Shown here one piece after another: positions 50,635 to 64,000 of a DNA stretch of 64,000 bases. The notes beneath the pieces are model-generated. The model had not been told where the DNA came from. It did not search any database and saw only the letters and a program-made list of their open reading frames with translations. The number at the start of each line of letters is the position of its first letter. Position 1 is the stretch's first letter. Origin of the DNA: Wuchereria bancrofti (taxonomy: Eukaryota; Nematoda; Chromadorea; Rhabditida; Onchocercidae). The DNA is taken from positions 6,247,415-6,311,414 of the forward strand of contig SSBO01000007.1 in the NCBI GenBank assembly GCA_005281725.1. The letters are read 5' to 3'. The position numbers and the translations under genes are program-made.

Positions 50635-53600
50635 ATGCAAATGAACATTGCTAACGAGGAAGAAGGTGATAGTAAAAGCGGAAATGCTACTTTATCATTT
50701 GATTTACCGCCTAAAATACGTCCAAAATCATATAGCTTTATTGGTAGCAAACATGATGCTATATTTAAGACAAATATTAGTAAAAATGCAGAAGATCCTA
50801 AACTTATCAAAATCAATTCATTTGAAAAGATTTCTACTTTAACTGATTTACATAGTCATCCTAAGACACGCTCATTACTTCGAGATTTTCGAAAATTATT
50901 CATGAAAAATAAAACTTCAATGGATGATACTATTATTACCGATACTATCACTGCTACTACTACTACAGCTACTACTACTAATACTGTAGGTAGTAAAGAA
51001 ATGGAGAATGAAATGAATGATTTAAATGATTCGATCATGCAATTAAGGAAAAAATCCCGTTCTTGGTCAAATTATGAAGCACAAAAAATTTTTCAAAAAT
51101 GTCGCAAATTTGCGGAACCAAAATCTGCTAGTAAACGTATTTATTCATCAATTCGTGCATTGCGAAATAATCAAAATGCAACATTTATGAATCAGATTGT
51201 TACCAAAAATATGGAAAATACGAGAAGTACTGTATATGCAAAGGTATCATTTAATTAATTGGAACCATTATTTTTCATCCCTTAAAATTTCTATTGATAC
51301 TACTGAGTGATAATTTCAAAGTATTTGATAATTTGAGTGACATTTATCCACTTGCTCATACAACAGGGTACTCTTTTCTGCTACAGTTATTAACAAAAAA
51401 TACCATAATATGATATTTGTTCTTCAGCGTGGTATATGGTACTTTGTTACGGTACTCTTTCACCCTTAATATGCTATTGTCTTCAGTTTCGTCTTAAAGA
51501 GAAAAATAATATTACCGTAGTATAAAAATACTACCGTACCTATCTTAATAAAAACTGTACCTATCGTAATAAAACAGTAATATCCACTACGGTGCTTTTT
51601 TGTTTTGTGTGATACAGTGAATGTCTTGTTTTCAGCACAGCCTTAAATAGATTTCTTTAGCCACCACAGTAATTTTTACAGACTTTATAAATCCATAATC
51701 TTGATGTGTTTTCCGGAATTATTCGAATTAATATTATTCTGATAACTTTCAATAAAATAATTGATCGCAGAATTGATAGTTTATCAGTTCTCTTCAATAA
51801 CATTATCATATCAATTAGAAAGATCCAATTAACAAGATAATGGAATAAAAGGCATTTGAAAATGCATAAGTGAGTGGATAAATTTCTGGGTAATTCAGGA
51901 ATTCTCGATGGGAATATCAACAAAACAGTTGCAATCAAATCAGTGTAATAATAATTTTTACAAAACATCAGAACTGGAACAAATGAAAAGTGTGGAAAAA
52001 CAAATCAGTGAGACAAATGACAATAATTCTATATGGTTTCCACGAATAAATAAGCAAACAAATTCAGGTTTTATAAATAATTCTTTTATGTTTTAATTAT
52101 AATTTCTTACAATTGCAAATAAATTGATGCGCTTTTGTCTCATCTCATTTTTCATACAAAAATAATATACTATAGTATCAAATTGAATAAGGGATGAACT
52201 ACTCTTGACAACATTATTTTTTGTATTAAATATTTTGCGAATTCTTAATCATTACTTTAAACATTTATTTAAGTATTCATTTTTTTCGAAAGAAATCGCA
52301 AAAAAATTAATTTTAGATTTGAACGATTTTTATAATATAAAATGAATGAATTATGAAGTATTTTTAACATACTATTTTTTATACTAATATTTCATATTTC
52401 TTATTTTAAACAATCATTTTTTATTCTTTTTTCAAAAAAAAAAAATGGTTAAATTTTTAGTTTTTGTTTGAAAGACGGCCAAAAATAATATGAACAGTCT
52501 TTTTCTTTTTGCAATATATTAATTGCTATTTTAAAAGCATATTCAAGCATTATTTTCTCTAAAAGAACGAAAAGAACTTGCTAGAAAAATTATTTTAATT
52601 TTTTTTTTTCTTTTTGATTTCCAATCTTTTTTTTCTAAGCCAATAACTGATTTTGTTCATCACTAGAATCACTGAAAAGAAAAATTAAATAAATAAATCA
52701 TCCGTTTCCAATGTAGGTACTATCATAAATTTTATTGATTTATTTTATAATGCTCGAAAAATTTTTTTCTTTCCTTTTTTTGTATTTGTTGAAGTGCTTG
52801 ACAATGAATCAAAAGATTTTCCTCCTATTATATAACATATGTTTCATTTATTTTTTGCAAAATTTCTTTTTTTTTTTGTTTTTTCTTTTTTTTTGTTCAC
52901 TTATATTTTAAATTCAAATAATAAAATAAAACAGAAATGATAGTGAACAAAAATTTTTTATACCAAATTCCACTTTAGCACTGGACTAAGTGATATAATT
53001 TAAAGTAAAATTTAATTCAGTCTTAATTATTTTTTCTAGATTTAATAATTACTTCCCAAGTCTGCAAGAATTTAGAAAAAAAAATAGAAAAGAAGTATGC
53101 TAATTAATTGCTAACAAGCAGTTGGCTAAAAATTTTTCTGCTAGTTTTTTTGAGTCACAATTTGTTGAGTTAAACTTTTAAAAATTCTTGAATAATAATT
53201 TATATGGTAATATTAATATTAGTAGAATAACAAATTTGAGGCATAAATATTTTGATAGAGTTTTCAATGTTAAATAATAAATCCAAAAATCTTTTTTTAG
53301 AATTCCATATGTTTGTCATATTTGATTGAAAGCTTTTAAGTTTTGAATTAATATTAATAATATTTTTAAAAATTAATAATACCTTATGAAGAAAATGAAA
53401 TGCTCCATTTTTAATTAATGACACTTACCAATGTAATGATAAAAATGATTTCAATTTTCAAAAAATATTTTAGCACTTTATTTACATATTATTATGAATA
53501 TTTTTTATTTCAACTTTCTTAATTAATCAATTAATTTTATTTCAATAATCCCAAGAAAAACAATTAGATAATTAGTTGATACAGTTATCAGATTAATGAT

Positions 53601-56600
53601 TAAAATCATTGAAAATTTCCAATATTTATTTACTTCATAATGAAGTAAGCAAAAAGAGGAAAAGGAAAGAATAAAAAATTCGAGATTTTTGTGAAAAAAG
53701 AAATTTTTCTTTCTTTCTGTTTCTTTTTACACACAATACTTTGCAATTTTTGTTTCAATAAATATTTAATTTAAAAAATTTTCACAAACCTGAAAAAGCA
53801 AAAGTAAAAAAAAAGCAAATGAATTTCTTCAAATTTGTGTTGTGTTTTATTTCAAATTTTTCACTTTTTTTTTACCACATGTAAAAAGTTAATTTAAAAA
53901 GTTCAGAAAAGAAATGTAAAAAATCACTCAAACGTTTAGCTATTATTTTCAGTCTTGTTGATATGTTTTCTTCTTGTTTATCAATTTAACAATTTAATTA
54001 TTTTGTATTATATCAACCATCAATGAATTCTTTTTTCTTTTTCTTTTTTTTTCTTTTTGTAAAAGCTTTTTGTTTTTTCTTTTTCTGTTTTCTTCATTTT
54101 ATAGCTATCGATAAGTAACTAATTGATGCAATTTAAATTAAATTAAATTTAGAAATATTTGGACATATTAATTGTACTGGAAAATGAACAAATTTTCTCC
54201 TTCTTTTCTTTTTTTTTTTTCTGTTTGGAAATTAAAGAAAAAGAGAAATTTCATGAAAATGAAAATAAACGTCTTTTTTGCCTTTCCCTTTATCATTTCT
54301 AAACGATTATTCTTTTCCTATTTGTTTTTTTTTTTTCAAGATAACGAGAAAGACTTAGACTTAAACTAATTTTCAATTTATGCTAAAATAGAAAGAGAAA
54401 AAAGATAGCACTGAGTGGAAAATAATATGATTGAAACATTTTTTGAAGAAAAATTGATATAATTAATTTCTGTTTTTAAGTTTTTTTCTTTAAATTAATT
54501 TATGTAATTTGGTTTTTTTTTATTTAATAAAGATTATAAGTGTTTTTAATTTCTAAATGTAATATTATTTTCTGAAAATTTCGATAAATTTAACACTTTT
54601 TATTCTATTGTTTTCTCCTTTTTTTTGAAGAAAAAATTGCTTATTATTATATTTTGTTGAAATTAAATAAAATGATGAAAAATGTTTCTTTTTTTTTCAG
54701 AGCAAAATGAAAATGTTGTGAAAAAGTTAAAATTATATGGATGTTTTTGTCATATGCAACTTTATCAAACATTTGCAATCATTGATGGTTATGCGAAATT
54801 TTTAAAATTAAAAATTTATCTTCCATATAATATTATTCAGCAAATTCATCTTATTTACGCCAATAAAAATTTGGAACAAATTATGGTTAGTTTTTTCTTT
54901 TTTTTTTTTTTTTTATTTTCTGCAATTATCAGAAATATCGCACAAATTTAGTGTAATGAATAGTTTTCTAATTATTTCCAACTACATCGATAAAATTGAT
55001 CATTCAATCATTCATCCTAAAAAAAATAAAAAAAAATAAATAAATACAAAAATAAATTCAATCATTAATTTTTTTTTTTTTTGATAGAGCCGATTGATTT
55101 GAAATTCATAAATGTGAAATAGAAATCTTATGCTTTTTTTTTCCATTCTATTACTCCTTTTCATTCATTTTTTCTCATTTTTCATCTTTTTTTTTAACAT
55201 TTTCTCATCCATCCTTCTTTTTTTTTCCAATTTTTAATTACAAAATATAATTCTGCTAGTCAAAAAAAAATTTCATTAATTTTATAGTCTCTGTTTGCCA
55301 CTGTAAAATGCACTTTTCTATAAAATGCACTGAACAAAATGCAATTATGCAGCAAAACAAAAATATAAATTTGATTTTAGAATGGAAATTAAAATGAATA
55401 TTGTTTGAAGCAATGTTCAAATTCCATCTACTAAAAACTATTGCAAATTTTTTATTATTCTCAAATTTTTGAATCTGTTCCAAATTTTTTTTTTGACTCG
55501 ATTTAAGATAAAATTTAGTGCAAATTCATTAAAATTGTGATTTTTTTCTAAGGAAAGAGATTATTTAAATCTCTTTTTAAAGCAGATTTAAATTTTTGTC
55601 TTATTATATCAAGTGCTAATGTGTATAAGTTAACACATTAATATTAATTTCGTTTGTAAATTATTAAATTCAACTACTTGCCGTAATTTATAATCTAAGT
55701 AGGAGCAAAAAAAAAGCTGAACAAATTTCCTTAGCAAAATTTATAAAATTTTTTTTTTGTTTGGATGAGAAAAACATTAAAGAAATTGTTTTCAATCCCT
55801 TCTCTCTTCCTTCCTCTCTTTCTACTTCCTCTTCAAAATTTGTTTAATTATATTGATGATAGGTCAGCCTTTTCATTTAAAAAAAATTTTTTTTTCAATT
55901 TCATTTCCTTTTAAGTTTATCGTTTCATCCAATTTTTTTTTCTCTGCTATTAAATTGCGCGATTATTTTAATGAATAAATGCCATTTGAATGAAATATTT
56001 ATAAATTTTACATTAAGCTATTTCCTATTTCTTAAATTATTACTTGTTTTTTTTTTGTTTTTTTTTTTTTTTTAGAGAAGAGAAAAAATTTTTAAAATAA
56101 TTTCTTGGGAAATTTATTTGGAAAAAAAGAAGGGAAGAAAAATTAGGAAAAAAATTGTTTGTTTTTTTTAAAAAAAAATTTTTCAAATAATTTATTGGGA
56201 ATTTTTTTTTCATTAATCGTTTTGTAAATTATTTCAAAATAGTGAAGAGAAATTAGATTATGTAGAAGTAATTAGGTCGAAGATTTTTTTCCTTTTTTTT
56301 TCAAATCCAAAATTTGTCACAATTCTAATTTCCAGTAATTAAATTTCAGAAACTACAATACAGTGATAAAAACTACTTTATGAAGGACAAAGAGAAAGAA
56401 ATAAAGAGATAAAGGGAGAGAGAGAAAGAGAGAGAGAGAGGGAGAAATAACGCGATCAAAGTTTAAAGAAATTCTGTCTTTTTTTCATTTTTTTTTTAAT
56501 ACTCAATTAGAAATTAGAATTTATCGGTTTTTTATTTTAATAGCTAATATTTTCATTGTTTATTAAATTATGCTATCTCTTGAATAATTCTTGAAATGAT

Positions 56601-59600
56601 TTTCTAAAAATTTTGCATAATAAATGATAACGAATGGATTGAATAAATTTATTGCTATAAATTAATGCAAAAATAAAACAAAGTTTTATTTTATTTTTTG
56701 CATTGATTGAATTGTTGTGAAACTATTGATTGATTAATTGATTAACTGATTAATTACATTCAAATATTTTTATGATCAGATAAGCTTTTTTTTTTGAAAG
56801 CTTTTCATAAAATTATTTCAAGCAATTTTGCTGTATTTCAGAGATTTTTACTTCCAGCAAAAATTAAATTTCTTTTTTTTTCATTGTTTTTAAAGGAAAA
56901 ACATTAAAATTAATTTATTAATCAAAATTTTAGATCAAAATGGCAAGAAGGAAAATTCGTCTTACTACAAAACGACATATTTTCAAAGATTTATGTCAAT
57001 TTTGGCGTGCTACGATTGCTTTAACAAATAATCGCAGAAAGGTCAGATAAAATTTGCCTTAAAAAAAAATAACTCCTAAATTTCTAATTTAAATGTTCAC
57101 TGCAAAAATTTTCAAACTTTTCTTTCGTCAGAAATGATTCAAGTTTATTAATAATGAGCTTAAGTTTACTTTTTTTTTGAATTAATTAATTCTTCAGTCA
57201 TCTGTTCACTGTTCATCTATCTGACTTATCATTCTGTATAATTATGTAAACAAATTTTGTCAGGAATTAATAATTAATACTTAATTAATCAGATTTAAAC
57301 TAAATTTTGTTTTTCTTATTTTGAAAATGATTTCAGACTCTTTGCATTTTTTTAGCAACATGATAAATTTATTATTATTATTGTTATTATTATTTGAAAT
57401 GAATAATTCAATATGATTTTCAATTATAAATTTCTTGCTTCAATTGTCATATTCTGCTTTATTTTTCCTTTTTCGCTTAATTTTTGTCAAATTAGGATTA
57501 ATTAAACTAAAGTTTTATTAAACCACTAGACTTATCACTTTTTTTTTATTCTGTTGAAATTTTTCAAATTTTTATTATTTTATTACTTTAAAAATTATAT
57601 CAAAAATCTTGTTTTCATTATTTTGAAAGATGATTTCAAAATTTTTACATTGTTTTTTCTTTTTTTTTTCTAATCGACAATGTTTACTATGAGTGGAAAT
57701 GAATAATTTAATATAATAAATTATAAATTTGCATAATAAAAGCATCAAAAAAAAAGAAACAGTCCATTCATTCGTTTTTGCAAACAATTTTATTATTAAA
57801 TTTAGTGTTAAGTATAATGGTGCTATTAGTAAGTTATTGATATTTGTTAATGAAATAGTGATTGGATTGATCATTGATCATTGACTATTCTGATTGTTTA
57901 TTGTTTATAAGTAGGTAATTGACTACCTTTAATCAGTATAAATTCTACTTTTTTTTCCGATGTAATTGTATGTTAAATTAATTTACTTCGATGATTTCAA
58001 CTTGGCTAAACTGAATTTATCATTGAAAAAGTGAAAAAATGTAGAATGTATATTGACTGAATCAAATGAGCGGCTCAAATAAAAAAAAGAAATCAATACT
58101 TTATCTTACGCAAAAAAAAAAAAATTAATACTTTGCGAAATCAACATTTTATTCTCTCTCTCTTTTTTTTATTTTGTCGTATTTTCTTTTTTTTTTTAGA
58201 GAAAGAAAGAGAGGGAGGGAGAGAAAGAGGAAATAAAAGGTTTATGTCCTGTCTAACTGACCCACATAATTTCATTATTTCTTTTTTTTTTTTGTTTTTA
58301 GCAAAAATGACGTTTTCATCTTACTTAATAATTCTATTATAGTAATCGATCATTTTAAATAAGCGAAAATTTGACAAATTATAATTTGGACGTATTTTTT
58401 TTTTATTGAAAAATAAAAAGCAGGTTTTTTTTTAATTTTTAATAGAAGATTTTATTTAAAAATTTTTATTTAAATGTAGAAAGAAAAATTATTTACTTTT
58501 TTTTGAAATGATTATTTTGGCAAAATTTTTATTTTTATTTTAAAAGAAAATATGGTGGTAAACTCATTAAATAGAAAATAGTATTTTTCATTAAATAGAA
58601 AATAGTGTTTTTTTGCCCCCCGCCAAAAAAAAAACATTCATCAAATATTTTAAACAAGTATTTCAAGGTGGAAAAAATAGTAAATAAAGTAAAAGATGAC
58701 AAATCCATTGCAAAAAAAAAAAAAAAATTTCCGGATGAGATAGAAGGTTAGCCAAATTTGAGTAATGATTAAATTAGTTATTTATTGCAAATTCATCACG
58801 GAGTTTTTTTTCCGAATAACATGAAAAATTAGCTGAACAAGTAGACAGAATAATCAAATTAATCATTTATTACAAATTCATTGCGGAATTTTTTTCCGGA
58901 TGACAGGAAAAGTTAGTTGGATATTTGACTAAAATGATTAAATTCAGTTCTTATATTTACATTTGTAATAAATGTTCCTAAAATATATAGGATGATAAAT
59001 ATTCAAATTTTATTAAAATTGAAATTGAAACTTTATAAAAATTCCATAAATTATAACATTCAAAATTTTTTGAACAGTAAATAATGAATATCAAATCATT
59101 CATGAATTTTATGCTGTAAATATTTTCAAAGTTTATCATATTAGCTGTTTTATAGCAATAATTTAAAAAATCTGACGAGCGGAATGTTAAATTACTAATA
59201 AAAATTATGCATTTTTGTGCAACGGTGCTCGTAGTGTGACAATTGCGCAACAAAATGATAATTCAGAATTATATATCATTCATTATATTTAAACATATCA
59301 TTACATACATATTTATTTGTTTGTTTGTTTATTTATTCATCATTTATTTATACGACATTCTTATCACATTGATTTCTTAAATAAACATTGCTTTATTTTT
59401 TTTTTTTCTGCAAAAAATTAATTGTTTTATTATTTTTTACTTATCACGAGTCAAAAAAAAAGGGAACAAAAAGCTCTTAATCAATTTATTTTGAAATAAA
59501 AATTAATTTTTCAAATAAAACACAAACATTTAGAGTTATTGTTATAATGAAAATAATTATTCTAGAAATTTCTCAAATCATTATCAAACGCAAAAGCTGC

Positions 59601-61317
59601 TAAATCAATTTCCAAATCAAATTCTTCTTCAAAAGGAATTTCATTTCAATCCAACACATCCATTGTATGTTTTTTTTTTGTTCTTTCTCTTTCCCTCTCT
59701 CTCCCTCTCTCTCTCCCTTTCTCTCTCTACTTAATCATTACAATAAAATGAAAAATAAGCAAATTTTCATTCGTGTGTTTGTTAAAGTATGCATGCATAC
59801 TTTTGTTTTCCATATCTTTTTTTTTCCTGCTAAGTTCGATAGAATAAAATATTTGTGATAATTTTAATTTGTAGCAATAAATTGAAATTATATATTTTAA
59901 TCGCCAAAATTTTGTGCAAAATTTTATTCTCTTTATTTATTTATTTATTTTATTTATTTATTCTTTTGCTTTATGTTTTTTTTTTTTTAAATTGGCGTTC
60001 TTTTTTTGGTTTTTTTCTTTTTTCTATATATAATTTTTATAAATTTGTTTCATTTAATTAATTTGAATTAAATTTTATGATTAATTTATGAAGCTTTTTC
60101 TTTTTTTCTTTTCAAAATTTTATCACTTATTGTTTTCGAAATGAGGAACTTTAATTTCTAACCTTTTAAAATTAATTTGGTAGAGAAAATAAAATAATAT
60201 ATGGATAATTTTATGGATAATTTTTATATCAAATAGTAATTTTTTTCATAATATATGTAAATTTCAAAGCTTTTTCGAAATATCATGTTTTTTAAAGTTT
60301 CATTATTTGTAATATATTGAAATCCTTAAGACATTCCTTTTTAATAAAATTTCTCCTCTTTTCCAACTAAAATCTAAAACATCTGGGAAAAGTTAAATAA
60401 CGAAACATATGCGAATAATCCAATTTTAAATAAATTTTTTTGCATATTTCACTAAATAAATTTGAATATTTCAATCCTAAAAATTTATGCAATAAAATTT
60501 CATTTATTCTTATTTGCTTTTTTCGCAATCAGTTAAAATTTAGTTATCATCGTATATTTAATATACGAAATGGCAAATTAGAACTATTTATCAATTGAAT
60601 GAAATAATTTAAACGATTTCTTATTACAAACCATCGTGTGGCAACAGTCAATATAAACAAAATATTGCAGTAAATAATTAGTAATTAATACTAACATAAG
60701 TTAATTAGTAATAAAAATGAAGTCTCGATATATTATAATGCCAAATTAGAATAAATTATATTCATTTTCATGAAATTTAATCGATTTCATTTTCATGATA
60801 TTTAATTAATAATTTATTAATTTATTATCATTGTTATATTTTAAATGTTAAATAAATTTTTTCCTTCCAATTATTTCAATTTTATGAATGTAAATTTTAA
60901 TTTTATGAAGTTTTCTTTTTTCTTTTCTAACTTTCTAAATTTTGATTTAAATTTGAAACTTTTTAGTCAGTTTTTTCCCTTTCAATCACTATTAAATTTC
61001 AATAAAATTAACCACTAATAACGAAAAAAAGAAAAAAAATAAGCAGAAAAAATAGTTGAAATGTTTTTAAAATGTACTTTGCTATGACATTTTATTCATC
61101 GCTAAATCTATTTTTTTTTATCTCTTCCAATCTCTTTCTTTTAAATAATCATTTTATTCCTCCCGCGTCTTCCTATAGACATTTTCCGGAATACCTGTAT
61201 AGCAAATATTACTGTCTATTTTGTTAGCTTTAAAAATTTTATTGATAACGGAAATCAATGAGTTTTTCTTTTTATTTTTTTTTTTCACTTTATGTATATC
61301 TATCTAACCTTATTTCA

Positions 61318-61358
<41 letters not shown>

Positions 61359-64000
61359 TGTTTATATTTATGCAGCACTCTTAATGTTTACTTGATAAAG
61401 AGCAAAATACGGGCCTTAAAGCTTAGCTGTTGGCATGCAGATGCAATCCATAAAATGGAAAGATTTAAAGATTTTTTCCAACTCACACTTATTCTAAATT
61501 AACTCACTTCATTTTCTCTATTCTTTCTCATCTTTACTTTTTTCCCTTTTCCTTTTTCCTTTTTCCTTTTCCTTTTTTTCTTATTGTTTTGTTGTATTTT
61601 TAAATTTTGAAGAGTTGAAAATTAGATTATTTTATAAAAATAAAAATAATGTAATTAAATTGCTGTTAATAGGAAAATTTTTGAGAGAAAATACCGCAAA
61701 AAAAAGAGGTTATCATATTGAATTGAATGAATGATAGTTAATTCTAAAAATTTATTATGAATTAGGGAAAAGTTTAAATTTCTACACAAATTATTATTTT
61801 ATTATAATAGCAAACAAAGTAGCAGTGAATTGCAAATTAGCACGCTGTCGATGTATGCAATAATTTGGCAAATTAGAAATATAAATTGCAGTTATATGCA
61901 ACAAATTAACAATTGAAAATTTAGAATAATGCAAATACATATGGGAATAGCAGCACTTATGAATACTAATTCGTTTTTTTTTTTTAAATAAAAAAATCAG
62001 AACTTCAAATAAACTGATTTTAAATTTGCAAAAAAATAGAACATGATTAATGAATGGAAGGAAAAGAAGACTAAGCTATTAGTTTATTGTTATATGATGA
62101 ATATTTATCCTTGGTAGTGAATAAACAAGTATTTAAGTTAATCAATTCAAGTATTACTTAGCATAAGCTGGATGAAAATGATGCGGAAAGATGTGAACGA
62201 CAAAGATTAGCACAGAAATTGGATGATCATTCATCAGCTATCAATAATGATATTAATTCCAACAGTGGAATGGATAAAATATATTTCACGCCGTTTGTTT
62301 TCATTTTTTAATTTCAATTTCAATTTGATTACTTGTTAAGGAATTTTTTTTTTGATAGAAAAAATATTTGATATTACATATAAGTAGGTTGAAAAAAAAT
62401 AGATTAGGAAGTATGAAATTGAAAGAAAGGATGTAAATTTATGAATAACTTGACCAAGTGATTGAAACTGCTACAGGTAAAATATTATGACAAATAATTA
62501 AAGTAATGAAATTAAATAATTTATCATTAAAAGTTAAAATTGTTTCATATTAAAAATTGAGAATAAAATACTGGAGACAAATAAATAAATAATAAGTAGA
62601 TAAATAAATAAATATATAAATTTGTAAATTTATTGATTACTTTTTCAGAACAATGCAGTTTTTTTCAAGAAATTTTTCAAATGATTAAAGCTATAAATTT
62701 GATTTGTATCTTTATTTTACCGCATGTTATGTTACTTATTACATTGATCAGTGTAGAAATTTTAAAAAAATGAATAATTTTAGCAAAATTGATTTTTTCT
62801 CATAACTTAATTAATATTGAAACAATAAAAAATTAAAATTTTCAATAGTGGAATATATTATATAAGATGATAAAATGAAATTGATTTTTTTTTTGAAAAA
62901 CAGAATTAAATTGATCTTCTTTCCTAGAATATTTGTAAACTATATATTTTAATTTAAGTGTAGCAAAAAAGAAAGTGTTATTTTATTTAAATTAGTAAAA
63001 AATAAAATAAAACGAAATTTAAAATTATTTATAGAAATGAATTATTATACGAAGCAACATGTACAAATCCAATTTCATCAACCTTATCATTATCATCTCC
63101 AAAAATATCAACAACAATGATCGGTGTACCGGATTCGGAATTTCCCAGTGATAATGCAACTAGTAACAGTATTGATAAATGTCACGAAGACAGTAACAAT
63201 GATAGCACTGATAATATTGGTAACAAATTTTCGTATTTTTCTTCTTCCCATATTTGTTTTATAATAAATTTGATTTTTGATTTCGAAATTTCACTTTTTT
63301 TACTTTGCACATACATTTTTAAGTTCTTTTAATAAGTTTTTAATTTAACTCCGTTCAGAAAAAATTTAAGTCTAATTTTTTTGTTGTATTTTCGTAGGTG
63401 TACGAAGGCAAAAATTTAGCAAATTTTTTTGTTGAAGATTTTGCAAAAATAAGTTTATTTGTCAAAAAAAAAAGGAAATGAAAAATTATGCTAACTTATG
63501 ATGCATTGCTACATTAGTTAGATTAAATACCAAATTTTACTTTAGTAAAATACGATTAAAATTTAACTCCTAATTTTACGCCTATTAAAATAACTTAAAA
63601 TTTCATAATAATTTTTCAAGTACTTAGTTTTAATATTTCAATGGGAAATCCATTCCACCTTTTTTTATGCTTTTTTCATGCTTTTTTTTTCAGAAACTAA
63701 AGTGCCATGTCAATGTCAATCACATTTAGGCCGAATATTTCTAGATGAAATTTATCCATTAACAACAGAACAACTCTTTACCATACTTTTTTCACCAATA
63801 CCATGGTATCAACATTTTCATGAAATTGTCAACAAAACAGGTAAATATCCACATTTGAAAAAAAATTATTAAAATTTCAGTTAGTAAATAATTTAGAGTT
63901 TTGAATTTCAAAAATTTCCTGTATTCTTTCTTTAAATTTATTGATGAATAAACGATGTAATGTATTACTCAAAATTTTAGCACATGGAAAAACGCTTAAT
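50635..64000 (+). CDS. Aster/GRAMD1-like protein, GRAM-like plus VASt region (partial, runs off right edge)
   Basis: Putative sterol-transfer protein of membrane contact sites. Exons: 50635-51243, 51899-52067, 54701-54885, 56934-57041, 62162-62292, 63035-63219, 63694-63840, 63981-beyond 64000. All phases join (0, 1, 0, 0, 2, 1, 1), giving about 518 residues in the window. Residues 1-260 are polar, with a Thr-rich patch (TDTITATTTTATTT, about 105-118). Residues about 261-357 (YGCFCHMQLY, KLKIYLPYNII, IFKDLCQFWRATI) have the size and hydrophobic pattern of a GRAM domain, weakly conserved. An acidic, Ser/Asn-rich linker (358-462) follows. From residue 463 a VASt/ASTER-like start appears: PCQCQSHLGRIFLDEIYPL, then TTEQLFTILFSPIPWYQHF. 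The order matches GRAMD1/Aster proteins. The membrane anchor expected after VASt is outside the window. The start is the first ATG after the acceptor at 50603. The VASt call is moderate and the GRAM call weak. Confidence 0.6.
51366..51600. repeat. Patch enriched in TACCGTA/GGTAC motifs, first intron of Aster-like gene
   Basis: Within about 230 bp I see GGTACTC (twice), TTACGGTAC, TTACCGTAGTAT, ACTACCGTACC, and ACTACGGTGC. These include the inverted pair GTAGTAT...ATACTAC around 51526-51543. A related group (GCTACCGTACTTTCGTAC) is at 20917-20934 on the other side of the window. Confidence 0.55.
58728..58945. repeat. Three diverged ~82-bp tandem units
   Basis: Units start with TTCCGGATGA, TTCCGAATAA and TTCCGGATGA near 58729, 58810 and 58893. 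They share GAAAAATTAG and TTATTGCAAATTCATC-like segments. The CCGGA and CACGGAG/TGCGGAA blocks stand out in the AT-rich surroundings. The third unit is incomplete. Confidence 0.7.
61322..61352. repeat. (CT)n microsatellite
   Basis: About 15 consecutive CT dinucleotides within an intron. Confidence 0.95.

Larger units (their letters stand above)
57042..62161 (+). other. 5.1-kb intron of the Aster-like gene
   Basis: This is the longest intron modelled here, joining NNRRK to HKLDEN in phase 0. It contains a GA/CT pair of tracts (58200-58230 and 59685-59730), three diverged ~82-bp units (58728-58945), a clean CT run (61322-61352) and TTTTTCC repeats near 61545-61575. No additional exon with conserved content was seen, although a short one could be missed. 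Confidence 0.55.

Noticed and set aside
50856..51038. Minus-strand Val/Ser-rich hydrophobic open frame
   Set aside because: It is antisense to the Thr-rich part of the Aster-like first coding exon.

Overview
This window is very AT-rich (by eye more than three quarters A+T), intron-rich eukaryotic nuclear DNA. Short exons are separated by long introns full of homopolymers and simple repeats, with GT...AG borders that mostly end in the T-rich TTTCAG/TTTTAG acceptors usual in nematodes. The proteins also point to a nematode: two zinc carboxypeptidases with C-terminal ShK (SXC) domains, a near-canonical SNX3, and a VPS51. Splice acceptors lying at or just upstream of three start codons would suit spliced-leader trans-splicing. 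A parasitic clade III (spirurid/filarial-like) species is a reasonable guess, but the sequence alone does not prove it.

Layout: (1) 1-9.0 kb is almost gene-free. It has one probable terminal exon of a membrane protein entering from the left (2010-2291), a purine/pyrimidine-alternating CA-rich tract and a ~500-bp TTAG array. (2) 9073-18867 (+) is a 12-exon M14A metallocarboxypeptidase with signal sequence, propeptide, complete catalytic set and ShK tail. (3) 21656-34857 (+) is a tandem paralogue in 11 exons with the same architecture. Its introns hold several unrelated tandem duplications. (4) 35356-41876 (-) is a 16-exon VPS51 gene, convergent with the second carboxypeptidase. (5) 44429-46165 (+) is a 4-exon SNX3 gene, divergent from VPS51. 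(6) 50635 to beyond the right edge (+) is a partial gene of at least 8 coding exons, with a weak GRAM-like region followed by a VASt/ASTER-like domain start. It is best explained as a divergent Aster/GRAMD1-type sterol-transfer protein.

Functional view: the two carboxypeptidases are probably secreted zymogens acting outside the cell; C. elegans ShK-bearing M14 enzymes include one linked to cuticle formation. VPS51 and SNX3 form a head-to-head pair whose products both serve endosome-to-Golgi retrieval, as a GARP/EARP tether subunit and a PI3P-binding retromer adaptor. The Aster-like gene would add non-vesicular sterol transport. All exon models were made by hand from reading-frame and phase continuity. 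Every internal junction of the five main genes joins in frame, and the only ambiguous one is intron 1 of the first carboxypeptidase. No tRNA, rRNA, CRISPR array, transposase, bacterial insert or viral gene was recognised.
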